Assembly (NCBI GenBank): GCA_034670405.1
Contig: JAXDDX010000057.1
Location: 2,093,001 to 2,157,000, forward strand
Length of the DNA stretch: 64,000 bases
Reading direction: 5' to 3'
Origin: Hoplostethus atlanticus
Taxonomy: Eukaryota > Chordata > Actinopteri > Trachichthyiformes > Trachichthyidae
This document shows positions 46,374 to 59,065 of this stretch, piece by piece. A program made the translations under genes and the position numbers. Every line of letters begins with the position of its first letter. Positions within the stretch are counted from its first letter, which is position 1. Under the pieces are notes generated by a model, which was given only the letters and a program-made list of their open reading frames with translations, did not search any database and had not been told where the DNA came from.

Positions 46374-47094
46374 CTATGTGGTCCACCGTCACAGGCTCCT
46401 TTCTTGTAGAGGTAGACATTCCAGCGAGCGGAGCTACAGTGGAGTCCTGTCCAGGAGGTGCTGGCTAATTGAGCTTTGATGACCACACTGCGCTTACTCA
46501 CCAGAGCCAGCAAGGCACTGCTAGGAAACCAACACCGCAGAACTGACTGGTACTGGAAACAACCTGGATGCCAACTTTGTTTGATGTGCTCGTGCCAGCA
46601 TCAACATCTGCCTGTGTGTGGTTGTGTGTGTGTGTGTGTGACAGAGAGGCAGAGATTGAGAGGGCAAAGAGGCCACCCATGTTCCATTTCTCTGAAGGAA
46701 ATGAGCACGGCGAGACGCACAGTGCCCTCTCACCTTGCCTCCATGGCCATATCTGGTGTATTTATTGTATCCCTTGTGGGCTGTGCTCTTCTTACAGCCT
46801 CAATCAGGGCATGGCATCAGGGAGCATTCAATGGAACACAAAACCCAATACTCCCTCACAATAACTGTTGGATATCGCAGGTTGCTTATGCCACAGGGGT
46901 TACAGGAAGCTTTTAGGCATACACACTTCTGAAGGGCGGATTGGATTGTTACAACTGTGATGGAGACAGAAAAGGAGGCGGACTTGGAGAGAAAAAGGGT
47001 TTAATGGAGACGGTATTGCACCCTGGAGCCCCGTAGAGTGACTGGAGGAATCCAACTCTGGAAGTAGCAATCAACATGTCATGTTCACCCGTCC

Positions 47095-47376
47095 ATTACA
47101 TTACATTACATTACAGTCATTTAGCAGACGCTTTTATCCAAAGCGACTTACAATGAGTGCATTCAACATAGGTAGGCAAGAAAACTACTAGTCACCAGAA
47201 ATCGTAAGTGCATTTCCTTCCTAAACAAGCAACTAAGAGCATAACTAGTGTTAAGTTAAGAGTGCAATAAGTTAGCAACCTACTTTATCTTAAACAAATG
47301 AGGCAAATAAGTGAACCAAATAAACAAGAGCTAAGACAAATAAGTGTATCAAATAAACAAGAGCTAAGACAAATAT
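47095..47376 (+). repeat. Widespread teleost dispersed repeat, copy 2 (longer)
   Basis: The first 75 bp match the copy at 16,396 (CAGTCATTTAGCAGACGCTT then TTATCCAAAGCGACTTACAA). This copy continues about 200 bp more in a sequence rich in AAGTGCA and TAAAC words. It ends in a tandem duplication of about 34 bp (AATAAACAAGAGCTAAGACA present twice, near 47,321 and 47,355). The short copy has lost or never had this part. Confidence 0.65.
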
Positions 47377-48774
47377 CCATCCATCCGTCATTAAGTATCC
47401 CATCTTCCCATCTTTCTAATCTGTCTCTCTCATTAGATCACTGACTTGATACGGCCCTGACACAGGAATCTTAATTTGAAACAGCTTTTTTAATTATCCT
47501 ACTGAAATATATTAGCTGTTGGATGGTTACGGCAGTAACCTGCTTTTGGATCGACCTAGAATGAATTAGAAATTCTCCAGGGGACTGTATTTATCTCCTA
47601 TACAATCTCTTCTCCTCCTCCACGTTAGATAGCGATAGAGAAATGAGTGTAACTGACTCGCTCTGTCCCACCCTTTTATAAAAGACTATCTCCGAAAGCC
47701 GAAATGACTCTAGGCGTAAGATAAGCTGTCAACAGAATGAAGGAAACGAGGGTTCGGGCCCTTCTCTTCTTCTGAATTGCTTCCCTCTTTTGTGTCTTTT
47801 TGGTTTTTGTAGGTCTTCTCTCCTTCCTCCTTATCTCTGCTCGCCCTCCTCCATGCTGGGTAGTTTGCCAGAGGATAGCTGCATGCTACCACATTCCCAG
47901 TTGGCACTCATGTCTGGGCATAGCAGAGCTGCAGGCATTAGCCAGGGCAGCCTGCAGAGAAGAGACCAGGACCGGCAGCCAAGGACTCAGCGCCCATCTG
48001 GTGCCGGAGCCAGAGAGGGAGTCTTCATTTATTACCTCCACTGATGCGAAAAGCAGCTCCTGCCATTCTGGAGACTTATTGTTCTACGTGTGATCGCTGC
48101 ACTCCATAGGGCTTCGGTCCCAAGATGATGGCAGTCTCTTATAGCTGTCTGCACATCTTACTGTTTGGGTTCGGGTTCGGGTTGCGAAGTGGAGGTATTT
48201 TTTTTTTCTTTCCCCTCTCTGTTTAATCCATTGACATCGTTCATCCTCACAGATCGTATTTCAGAAGGCAAGAGACTTGGAAACAGCCTCGTCCGGCTTC
48301 TCTCCTCCTCCACGGCCCTCTGCTTTATCTCAAATCTGTCATATTACTCTCTTGAGGCTCTATCTACGAGGCTTGCGGGGAAAGATTTAACCGTGACACC
48401 AGTCTGAGTTCTTTAACTCCCACTTAACAGCAGACTCTTTAGTCTGGGACATCTATCTACAGTTGTGGGAGATGTTTAGCCTGGCTGCAAACCGCCGAGC
48501 TCCTCCGTTCCACTGTGTCATAATCTTCCATCTCTGGCTAATTATGGTGGAAAAGTATTGGAGAGTGTGACCCCACATGTTTGACGTTAGTGCTCCTTTA
48601 TGTTCAGTTTGATACTAAATCCTCTGCTAAGTTTTGTTCAAGCCTTTTGCTGGGTCGTTTTAGCGCTCACTTGTGTAAACAGTTTGCATTAGGCTTTCAT
48701 CATGTTGGCTCCGTGTAGAGCATTTGTTGAACAAAAAAAAACTAAACATACTTCCAAGGAACGGAGGCCTTTAT

Positions 48775-48792
48775 CCCCCCCCCCCCCCCCCC
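48775..48792 (+). repeat. Poly(C) tract, 18 bases
   Basis: A mononucleotide C run on the ptk7 coding strand. Confidence 0.95.
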
Positions 48793-49767
48793 ACCACTGC
48801 AATTTCCAGTTTTCCCTCCAAAAGTGGTCTCATTATTGGATTAGTGCCCAGTTGTACAGGACCAAAGAGACAGCAGCGACCCAACCTGCTTTACCAGGGT
48901 AAGGCCTAATCCATCTTAATCTAATAATTGCTCCCATATTCACACTGTCTCATAAGAACACAGCTGCAGGGATGGTTGCGGCACCAGACTGCTGTGCACC
49001 ATGGGTAATAATACCCATGGTCCCTTTCATGGCCAGGATCACATCTGTGTGTTGGTTTTTTTTTTTTCATCCTCATCGTTGGGGCGTTCCAGACGGAGAA
49101 TGTATGACCTCCTGTCAGCCTCTCTCTGGTTCTTCCCTCCTTGTCGGCTCATGTTCTGTCCTCTAGGTCTTCTCAGCATGCGTGGGTTACAGAGCGATGC
49201 ATTAAGCCGCCTATGTTTCAACAGTCGGCCTTTTATGAGTGGGTGTTGAAAATTGGTGAGAGCTTGCCGCGCTCAGACGTCTCTATTTTAGATATGGCAT
49301 GACAGTTATGAAGCCTTGTGGAGCGGGACGGAGCAGGAGGGGGGACGATGATGAGCGACATAGCTTATATCTCCTCTGAAAGGCTTCATCACAACTCCAT
49401 GTGACATACAGACACCAGATGACTCTGTTGACAGTCTGTTGAATACCATACAGGAATAGCATTACACTGGAAGCTAAATAACCTCAGCGATTGAAGGTGA
49501 GATAAAATAAGATGGCCAACATTTTTAAAAAGTGAGGCTGAAATTTTTCAAATGCGTTTTGTAGAATCCCCTTGCACGTGCTCTCAGGCAGTAACCTCAG
49601 TTTTCCCGGTTTCATTCAGTGCGAACAATACAGTATATTTGCGCACAAGTGTGGGACACCTACTAAGACTATGAGTGATGATTCTGTTGCTTCTTTTCCT
49701 CCTGGCTTACTAATGTCCCTGAGGGGCCAGTCCTCTCGTACCAGTCCCGGGCTCTGAGTTTGCCGCT

Positions 49768-49788
49768 GCGTCCCCCCCGGTGGGACGC
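49768..49788. repeat. Inverted repeat GCGTCCC-N7-GGGACGC
   Basis: A perfect 7-bp stem with a seven-base loop lies in a CpG-rich patch (49,760-49,880). Its role is unknown; it may be part of a conserved noncoding block. Confidence 0.5.
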
Positions 49789-52700
49789 GGTAATGAGGCT
49801 GTAATGGCCCAGGATGGGTGGCCTATTAAAGCTCACTTGGAGGAGCGTTTGGGTGGGGCGCGGCGCACTGCTAACACTTTGATGCCACTGACCCCCTCCC
49901 AGTGCGCTTATTAAGAGATTTATGGCTGACGTCTGTTTTCCCCCCCTCCTGCGCGCCCACTGTTACATGACTGTTTTTATTATTTTCCCTGTCACGGAGA
50001 CCATATGGGGCACTCCTTCATTTCAAAGGCAGAGGTGCACCGGCAGGCAGCGGCTCGTGAGGAGGGATGAGCGGGCATTTCATGATGGCGGCGGAAAGGT
50101 GACCTACTGTCAAAATGTCATTTCAAGCACTTTGCCAAAATAAATTTCCATCGCGCTCGAAAAACACAGATACTATGGCTTCTGTCTTGTTCGGGACAAG
50201 AGCAAATTGTTGAGTTGTCAAAATAGGGATCAGACGCTCAGTAGAGGCTTCATGGATGACTTTCTGTGGGTGTGTGAGGGGAGAGAGTAACAGAACAGCA
50301 GTACTCCGGCCCACCTGGAGAGGATGGATGAAGGAACAGAGAGGTGAGGGATACGGTTGCCATGCCAATGTTGCCAGTCGCAAGGCGGGGAGGGGGGTCT
50401 TTGTATAGTTGGTGTAGAGCGCGCTCCCTGCTGTCAGCGGTAAGATGGAGAGAAATAGGCATGAACTGACAGTGATCTCAGTGTGGTTTGTTATAATGAG
50501 TCCAGCCTCTCTGCACAGGAGCAGTCGCTTTTCAGAGTGTGACCCCCCTCCACAGTGCAATTACCTGGTACAATAAGAGCAGTGATTGAATTAGGCTGGA
50601 GGGTGTGCATACCAGCAGCACTGGTAAAAAAAAGGCAGCCCGGCCCTTTGAACGTGGTTTTCAATTAGAGCCAGTGGAATGAACACTGAGATGCAGGGTA
50701 CTAATGTATGCCCTGTGGAGATTGAAACGCAACCCGGGGTCAGTTTTCTTTCTTTCTTTTTTTTTTTGGACGCAATGGAAAATGAAGAGGCGGCAGGGGC
50801 TCATTCTTTTGTATAACTTTGATCCATTTGATCTTGATCTTCAAGCGAGGGTGCCTCTGTAGCGGTTGAGGTTGAACACGGTGTATTGGCTGTAAGGTAA
50901 CGCCTACATCTCGTGTATTATACAAGATGTGTCGGATACATTTTGACTTCTGTGTGTGGCACTGATACTCAAACACCCTAAATGAACACCCACAGTGAGG
51001 GATTTTGGAGACCCCACCTTGGTCTTGTTAAAATGATGCAAGTGTCACAGGATTCAATGCACACATCACATCAACGGCAGCCCTCTGTCCCATTTTGTTA
51101 TTGCATGTAGGCAGGAACATGGACCCCTGCTGTTTAGGGCCACTGATGCTCAAATAAGTTGGGGAACATTTTTGTTTTGCTCTCATCGCGCTTTCACTTG
51201 ACTTCTTCTGCATAGCATACGTGGGTACAACAGCGCCGCCCTGCTGGTCGGAGTACTGCATAGCAACAGAAAGTAGAACAGCACCAAAGTATCATTTTTC
51301 CACTCTGGCACTTGCAATTACGTTTTGACAGCCACCAAAAGACCTATGCAGGAAAACCCCTGCATGTAGGTTTAATGCAAGTAATTTTAGAACAAAACCA
51401 CTTAAGCCCACCAGGAATGTCACACAACATGTAATTGCCGTTCTGTGACTGAAGTTTGATCTGCTTGAGGTCAAGAATGAGCTCAGTCTGTGGTGGGCCA
51501 GGCTGTCACTACCACTACAATGGCCTGACAGGAGACATTGTACTTGGTCTGACTCCGTCCTGTTTAACGTCTCTGCTCTCAAGTTAAATAAGGTAACATG
51601 GCCACTATGTTTGGGGCGGAATTTCAGCTTCATGCACTGGTAATTTCCCTCTGTGGTTCCTGTTGCAGATGCCAGACTGTTGCTGACACGCGGCGTCGCT
51701 AGAAATACTGACCAAAACATTGGTGAAGCATGAAAACGCACATTTAGCAGAATAAACGTAAGATGACATTAACATCTGAGATGAGCTTCTACTTTTAGCA
51801 GTGCTTGCCTTAAAGGCTAAATATTAGGACCTTTTATAGCTTTTATGTAGAGCATGATATGACACAGGGTGTAACTTCAAATGTCTTTCTCACATGTCCC
51901 TCTGAGACACGCATGCATGCATTTCACCAACGCATTAACCCACATTATATCTGTGGATGGAGATTAAACAATGCATTATATTCATAGTCTCTAAGGATGG
52001 AGTGTAATGTGTGGTCTGACCTATTGTCTGTCCTTGTCAACGGTTGTTCCAGGGTGCTTATGAGACCACTGACACCACTCTTGCTTTTGCAGCAAGACTT
52101 TCTTGCGGACCAATTTCTAAGGAGCCTGTCATGGGAGGCAGCTCAGTCAGTGGAAAACTGGAACACATACACACATATATACACACACGCATACACACAC
52201 ACAGACTCTCACACACAGTAATTTACTGAAAGACCATGAGATCTCTTGTCAGTGGGCGCTGGTGGTTCCCAAGACTTTTCCTTTTATTCCCAGTCCAATT
52301 TATCTCCTTGACATTTCTTAAGCTTAACTTCTTTTGAAGATTTCATCAAGATATAATAAATTGTGCTGTAACCAATGAAATTATGTGACTGTCCAGCAGT
52401 TACTACTGATGATTTCCTCCAAAAACAAAGGAGTTTTATACAGTAGACTTAATGGTGAACTCTTGGCTAGCATCTGAGTTCAAAGTGCCACTCTGTACAA
52501 CTAACCTGGGTTGAATAGTCTCCAGACAATTCTAGCATTTTATGTACCATGTTTGGGTGGGATTTACTTTATTATTATTATTATTTATTTATTTAATAAC
52601 ATTATTTGCAAAGTCTGAAATCCGGGTCTGCTGTACAGTACTGTGCATCTTACTCTTCCCCTGATAGCGAGGACTCCTGCCTCCCTCCCTTCCTCCCCTC

Positions 52701-53687
52701 CCTCCGTCCACCTTGGTAGGAATGCTAATCTTGTTAGCGAGGCATTCCAGAGGAACAACAGGAATCTCCAGTGATTGCTAAATTGCTGAGGAAATAAAAA
52801 TATTAACTGGGTTTTTCTCCCTGCTTCTGGCATGTCTGCCCGGCTTAATGGATCACTTTGTTAGGATGACCTCATCACCTGCGTTAGAGAGGATGATGAA
52901 GACGATGGTGCACCTCAATGGGTTTTACTTTTTTCTTAAAAAGTAGGATGTTTAGACTTGAGTGCTGCAGACTTTTTTTGGCCAATCCCCCCCAAACACA
53001 CACAATTTACAGAGCCCTGTCCTCCTCTTTGAGACAACAGCCTCCTCTGCAGACGGCACTTTGGTCTCTAGTGACCAGTAAAATAGACCCTTTTAAAGGT
53101 GAAAGCCATTTGCAAAGCTGTATGCATCAAGATTTCCCTTGCACCTTGAAAAATTGATAACGTATGTTTTTACGACTCTGCGCTCAATGTCTAGGGCCTC
53201 AAATGACCAGCTGATTGACATTTCCGAAATGAGTCGTTTTATTCTGCTTTCCAAATCACAGTTCCCTTTCAGATCTTATTCAAACCCTTGGAGTAATCAG
53301 TAATTTATCCAATCAGAGGCACTCTAATCGTGTTTGTGCCATTTCCTCTTTTTGGCGCTCCTTTGAAGTTGCACTGTTTGTTGTCAGTGTTTGCGTCGAG
53401 TAAAGAGGACTGATGTTATCTGGAGTCTCGCTGCTTTTATCCTTAATTGGGTTATGTAGATTTTGAGGCTGGGGAGGGAGGGCCCATTAGTAAAAATAGA
53501 GTCATCATTGATGGTGCAGTCACGTCTTCATCCCCAGTGGCAGAGCAGAGGGAGATGACTTTGGCAGATAGTGTCGCACTCTTCAATTCTACAACACGCA
53601 CCACTGGTATCTGGGTAATCGTACGGTTTCTTGTTAGTCCTGCTGCGTGACTGTCAAGTAAAGTCGCAGTTTTGACCTATGCATGAA

Positions 53688-53689
<2 letters not shown>

Positions 53690-53742
<53 letters not shown>
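53690..53742 (+). repeat. (GT)n microsatellite, 53 bp
   Basis: The longest GT tract in the window, uninterrupted, about 26 units. Confidence 0.97.
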
Positions 53743-53743
<1 letters not shown>

Positions 53744-55564
53744 CGGCGAGGGTGAATCCGAGACTCCTTATCCTGCTCATCTGACTCTCTGAAACGTCTT
53801 GGAGAGCAGCTGTCTTATTTAGACGTGCTCCACTAAGAGGCTGATAAACCACATTCATAGGGGCTATTTGAGATCCCACTGCAGGCGTGTCTGGTGCCAA
53901 GTGTGTGTGTGTGTGTGTTGGCCTGTAACCTCTACAGCCTCAGGCCTGCGTCCCTGACTGTCGTTCCCCTGCAGCGTCTCGTTGAGGGACAGTTCCAGAT
54001 AACAGCAGTCCTGTCGTCTCCAGCGCGGTGTGTGATGGCCTGCTGGAGACCAGACGGGCGGTCTGCAAATACACACTCCTGATTACAGACTCCCAGGTCT
54101 CATTTATAAAACTACTCGTTGACTTCATCTTTGATGCCATTACTTATTTTAAAGAATAATCTTATGCCACGCTGTGATTAAAAAAACACTTCTCGGTTGT
54201 AATCACAAAATTGGTCTCATTTTTATCGCCAAGTCCAATAAATGTGCGTCAACATCACACGATCTCTCTCTTATCTGGGTATTGATCCTATTGTGGAAGT
54301 CTGCAGACACACACTCATTATCTCTCTAGCGTACTCTCTCTCTCTCTCACACACACACATCCTTTCTCTTATCCTATTTTTGTTTCTTGCATTCCACTGT
54401 TATGGTATAGAAACCTCAACTCAGCCACGTCTGTCAGTGGCAGCCAACAAAGACGAGAGAGAGAGAATAGAGTGGCATGCTGCTGATGAGCCCATTACGG
54501 AGGGTTCTGGCTGTCAGGCCGACTTAAAGCGAGTCCTACCTGACAGCCCCGCCAGACGGGCCGACTGACAGCAGAGCCAAGCCTAATGGGGTCGGCAGTG
54601 CAGCAAGTCGAAGAGGAGAATCCCTCTGTGCAGATATTTTACCCCTCTCAGCAGTTTCCCCTCCGTCTTTAAAGCAGTTTCTGTCTCGTATTCTTTCCAG
54701 ATACCTAGGTCGAAATCCAGGGAAACTTGAGCTATTTCGAAATGAGGACTATTAATATTGCATCACTGCTCATGCGGGTGCATTAGCGAATCCTCCTTGC
54801 CTCCCCAGGCGTGTGCATATTGATTGGTATCAGAGCCAGGACTTTTAACAAAGTTGGAAGGAGGTCATGTTTTCACTCCTCCCTGTCTGTTTATTAGCAA
54901 GAGCAAGAAGTTACAAACGGATTTGGCTGAAATTTAGTGGACAGATAATCCTTCGCCCAAGGATTAGTTTGTTAGATTTAGTTAGTAATCTGGTATTTCC
55001 ACCATGAGGCACATTTCATTTTTTTCATTTTTATGCATTCTTATGCTGCATTCAAGTGCAGGGCATCCGGGACTTCCAGCATTGCATCCACTATTTTGTC
55101 TGAAAATCAAACCCGGGCGACAAACATTAAACAAACATGAACCGTTACGGATTCCGCAGCCTGGCAAGTTGGAGAAATGTTCAGTATTACTGGAGGTTTG
55201 CTCTCTGCCGAGTGCCTGCTAGTTTTATCTGTGAAGACAGGGAGGCTCCCTTGAGAGAGAGGCTGCTCAGCTTAGCTCAGTTCTTTATCAAGACATCACA
55301 TTCTTTCACAACTGAGGCTGCACACTTGTGCTGTAGTCATTTGCTGTGTTCTGGCAGCCATACAGCGATGACACTATTGGGGACGGAAACTATAAACTGT
55401 AAAACTTTATGGTTCGTTATATTTTATAGTATTTCTTTATTGTCCTGTGTTGTCGGCTCCATTGTCCACGAGTATATTTATCAGTTGGTTTAATGCGCAC
55501 TCCTTCTCTTACTCCCTCTTTTGAGCTGGAGGGTTTTTGGCACAAGAATATTACCAGCCGCTAA

Positions 55565-55587
55565 CCCCCCCCCCCCCCCCCCCCCCC
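55565..55587 (+). repeat. Poly(C) tract, 23 bases
   Basis: C run between CTAA and GCTGTCTG on the coding strand. Confidence 0.95.
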
Positions 55588-55857
55588 GCTGTCTGTTTCC
55601 CCTTTATCAATCACTCTCTCATCCACTCTTATTTTGAAGAGCCCTCACTAGGCGTTTGGATAGCATTTGGCTTGCTTATCTCTTTGAAATGTCACTCTGA
55701 GCACGTACAAGCGTTCCCCTAACTCCAGCCTCCGTCTGCCTCATTGAAAAGCACCTTAAACTAAACTTGATTGGGTCGGACAGATGAAACTTTTATGTAA
55801 TCTACTGGTGGGGGGGGCGCGTCTGTGGCTTTGTCTGTGGTGCTTTGTGTATACGGC

Positions 55858-55883
55858 TGTGTGTGTGTGTGTGTGTGTGTGTG
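55858..55883 (+). repeat. (GT)n microsatellite
   Basis: About thirteen uninterrupted TG units. Confidence 0.95.
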
Positions 55884-56849
55884 AAGTCTGTTTATATGTG
55901 TCTGTTTATATGAGTGGCAGAGAGGCAGGGCTGCAGTAGGTTTGTGAGATGTAGGTCACGGTGCCTTCTGTGTTTGAACAGTACAGTAAACTTGGCAGAC
56001 TTCCACAGATGTGATAGACTTTAGTTGTTCGTTCTACCTAGTCTCCCTCCCGCTTGCTCGCTCTCTCTCTCTCCTCGTCTGTCATTCTGTGGTATGTGAA
56101 AAAGCCTTATCTGTGTGTGCCGTCTCTGCTGGGAATTTTCCCCGTGAGCCGTTCCCTCTCTGCACTGATCTGAACCTACACACACACACACACAGTATGT
56201 CAGCGTGCGTTTCAAATGAAACCATCAACCTGCATGTCTCATCTCTGCTGTGTGTCTACCAAAGCCAATAACATCATTGTAAAGAGGAGGCACAGTGGGA
56301 TGGAAATTGGCACACTACCCTACACCACAGCTGTATGCTTGGCATGGAGGTGGTATCCTGTCTGTGAACATTACCAGATAGAGAAGTAGAGGTAGATGTT
56401 ATAGATGGCTCTGCTGGCATTTCCAACACATCTGCCTCCAATCATCCCAGTGCTACACAGATGGAACAGATTTACAGCCTCTTGTAAATAGGTGAATTGT
56501 TGCAATCCATTTACTGATACACAGGATGTGCTGTCACGGTCCTTTGTGCCATAAACCAGGGCGGGCATCCATACAGAAGCAACTTCAAATGTTAAAAGAA
56601 TGATGTGACTGTAGAGGACAACACTACGCCGTCACCCAACGTACAGAAATGACATTAGAGGTGGAAAATATGAATGCAAGGTCAATGGAAGCGGGTGAAT
56701 GGAACTACGATCTAAGCTGCGCAAATTGAGGTGAAGAGGAATTCACTTGAGTTCAAATTTTTCAATTTGAGCAAGAAATTTGCGTGCCGCAGTAAAGCGA
56801 CAGCCAATCAGCTTCAAGCAGGGCTCTGTCCAACTGCCTGTAAATTTCT

Positions 56850-56868
56850 CCCCCCCCCCCCCCCCCCC
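56850..56868 (+). repeat. Poly(C) tract, 19 bases
   Basis: C run between AATTTCT and GTTGTGTCC on the coding strand. Confidence 0.95.
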
Positions 56869-57282
56869 GTTGTGTCCAATGACATCTGCACAAAAACGTT
56901 GGTAAAAGCTAGATTCCCTAAAGAAGGTGCTGGTCATGCTGGCTGCCAAGTGTGAAAAGGATCAAAATACAAGCATGATAGAATCAAAAATCTACTTCTG
57001 AAGAATTGTTTCAAGTAATCTATAACGTCTCATCGTTACTTGCCATTTAAAAAAACTTTGAACGATGTCAATCAGAACCACTAGTCATGGCTGTGACTAA
57101 AACCCTGGCTGCTTTCTGTTGTGACAAGTGGTGTCATCAAATGTGCTTACATGTTGTTGCACCAATTTCACTGCTTATGTTTCAAGTCAAGCCATCACAG
57201 GATCAATTACTCAAAAAGAGTAAAGCAAGGTAGAATTTCTCCAGGGGTCAACTGGCTCTTACCCTCACCCAACCCCTCCGCA

Positions 57283-57329
57283 GCCTGTCTGTCTGCCTGC
57301 CTGCCTGCCTGCCTGCCTGTCTGTCTGTC
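57283..57329 (+). repeat. (CTGC)n/(CTGT)n tetranucleotide repeat
   Basis: A core of six CCTG(C) units is flanked on both sides by CTGT units, symmetrically. Confidence 0.93.
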
Positions 57330-58700
57330 AGCTCCAGCCACCTGCAGCCAGACAAAGGCTAGCCTGATGAAGAGATGGGCCGGTCAGAAGAGGACAGGAG
57401 CGGGGAATGACGAGGGTCAAAGATAGAGGGATTACCTCAGCGGGCTGTTTGATTCAACATTATTGAAAGATCTCCCCTTTTTACTTGGCTTCAGTCCTGG
57501 AAGAGAGAGCGCTCGCACACGCCCTCGGGCAGGTGTAGCTATGCTCAGCCGACTCTACCGCTGGACCGTTCTCTAAGATAACAAGCCTTGACATCAGGTA
57601 TGATAACATTGTGTGATGCGGGCCAGTGGAAGGCCTGCCCTGACAGTTCGTTATTGATGAGTTCATTGTGGCCGTTGTTGAAACAAGAAAGCAGAGTTCA
57701 GATGAGGCACGGCCAGTCAGCCACCGCACCGCTCACTTCCCCCTATCCTGCCACCACGTCTCTTACAGTGAAGCAACACGTTGGTTGAGCTGAAATAAAA
57801 ATACACTCCAGTTGTCTTTCTGGGTCATTCAGCAGAAGGGAGGGACAATTATAACTTGCCACATTGCAATGAGCTTGACTGAACAAAAACCACAATAGGC
57901 AATATTGGAAAGAACAATATGTCTTTTGTGTCAGAGGAAGAAAACAAGACCTCTCATAGTGTATGGGCATTGATTGGTTGACAGATGGTTATCGATCATA
58001 ACTACTGCAGTGTTGCCTCCCTGCTCCTCTTGCCAGCAGAGACATCATCTTTGAAATTCCTGTTGTTCCATGACTGGCACTAAAAACTAAAACCGAAAAA
58101 TGGGAACTGACTAGAGCCAGAAAGTCCTGCATGAAAAGTTACGAAATAAAAACTTAAAACCAAAAAAGCACACACAGAAATACCGTCTGACTACACCCCT
58201 CCCTTTGTGCAGAGCCGTGACTCCGTTCTCGACGTATTACATTGCGATCTAGCTTAACAGGCTGTGTAGTACGCCACAGTCTTGGTGTGAATCCAACTCT
58301 TTGTCATTTGCTCCCATGATGGGTAAAATAGAGCAGAGGCATTTCTGTCACACAGAGCTCGCAAACAGCAGGAGTGGAAATGAGATTTTAAGTGTGTGTG
58401 AGGGTGTGTGTGCAACACAGAGTGTCTCAGTTTGAGGGAGCTCAGTCTCCCTGGCACATGATTGTTGAGGCAAGCGTGTGTAAGTCAGACATTCAGCCAC
58501 CCACATCCTTTTAATAGACACAACTTCACTAAAGGGAATAAGTATTCTCTCCATGTATGGTCCGGATCGTTTTACAGCATAATTCACAGCTAGCCAGTAA
58601 TGTCTAAACATCGCATTCCTCCGCAGCGCTAAGTGGCCGTTGTGGCAAACGCTTAATGAATGGAAAATGCTGTAAAACATTAACGGCAACCTCAATTCAA

Positions 58701-58768
58701 ACCCTCTCATTTACTTTCCCTCTCTCCTTCTTCTCTCCTCCCCTTTCCCCCCCTGCGTCTCTCTCCAG
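58701..58768 (+). promoter_or_regulatory. ptk7: Polypyrimidine tract and 3' splice site of ptk7 intron 1
   Basis: About 60 bases of nearly pure C/T (TTTACTTTCCCTCTCTCCTT onward) run into CTCTCCAG at 58,768. This is an unusually long, strong acceptor for a 45-kb intron. The frame and family match of the following exon confirm the junction. Confidence 0.8.
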
Positions 58769-59065
58769 TTCTGTCCATCCAGGCTGCCGCCATCCAGTTC
58801 ACCAAAGAGCCCAAGTCCCAGGATGCCTTGCACGGCCGCAGCGCCATGCTACGCTGCGAGGTCAGCGATCCGGCCGACATCCAATACGGCTGGCTTCACA
58901 ACGGCCAGGCCCTGGAAAACAGCGAGAGGCGCTTCCGGGAGGGCAGCAATCTCAAGTTCACCGCCGTGGATCGCAGGCTGGACGCGGGGAACTTTGAGTG
59001 CGTCGCCCAAAACACCGTCACGGGAGAGGCGCTCCACTCCACCAACGCCTCCTTCAATATCAAGT
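58769..59065 (+). CDS. ptk7: ptk7 exon 2: end of signal sequence and first Ig domain
   Basis: After the split Val the exon reads LSIQAAAIQFTKEPKSQDAL, then HGRSAMLRCEVSDPADIQYG and WLHNGQALENSERRFREGSN. It continues LKFTAVDRRLDAGNFECVAQ, NTVTGEALHSTNASFNIK and one base of the next codon. Human PTK7 has AIVFIKQPSSQDALQGRRAL at the mature N-terminus and a matching RRF, AVDR and TGE...NASFNIKW layout, so the identification is firm. Ig hallmarks are present: Cys70 (LRCEV), Trp82 (GWLHNG) and Cys118 (FECVA), counted from the exon 1 Met. Asn133 in NAS is a potential glycosylation site. The donor GTGAGT at 59,066 leaves phase 1 (T), so a following GG would give the Trp expected after NIK. That exon is not in the window. 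Confidence 0.93.

Larger units (their letters stand above)
45341..53689. other. ptk7 intron 1, 45.3-53.7 kb: no gene seen
   Basis: It contains (AC)n tracts, the second fish repeat copy (47,095-47,376), a short (GGGTTC)n run at about 48,167-48,184, an 18-C run, a 7-bp-stem inverted repeat (49,768-49,788) and AT-rich (TTA)n at about 52,570-52,596. Stretches around 47,450-47,570 and 49,780-50,150 look like conserved noncoding sequence but cannot be tested here. Confidence 0.55.
53743..58700. other. ptk7 intron 1, distal part before exon 2
   Basis: It holds two poly(C) runs, a (GT)n tract (55,858-55,883), a CTGC/CTGT array (57,283-57,329) and short AC/GT runs. From about 58,700 the sequence becomes a long pyrimidine tract leading to the exon 2 acceptor. 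No nested gene is recognised. Confidence 0.6.
13292..58768 (+). other. ptk7: ptk7 intron 1 (about 45.5 kb)
   Basis: A phase-1 intron begins at GTTGGT and ends in a long pyrimidine tract and CTCTCCAG. It splits the signal-sequence codons from the first Ig domain, a common arrangement in receptor genes. I checked both strands for nested genes and found no recognisable protein family, tRNA or rRNA. Its contents are listed as separate repeats, G-rich motifs and candidate regulatory blocks. Confidence 0.8.

Noticed and set aside
51225-51250. Possible CTCF site (minus strand CCAGCAGGGCGGCGCT)
   Set aside because: It needs one inserted base against the CTCF core, so it is much weaker than the motif in the klc4 intron.
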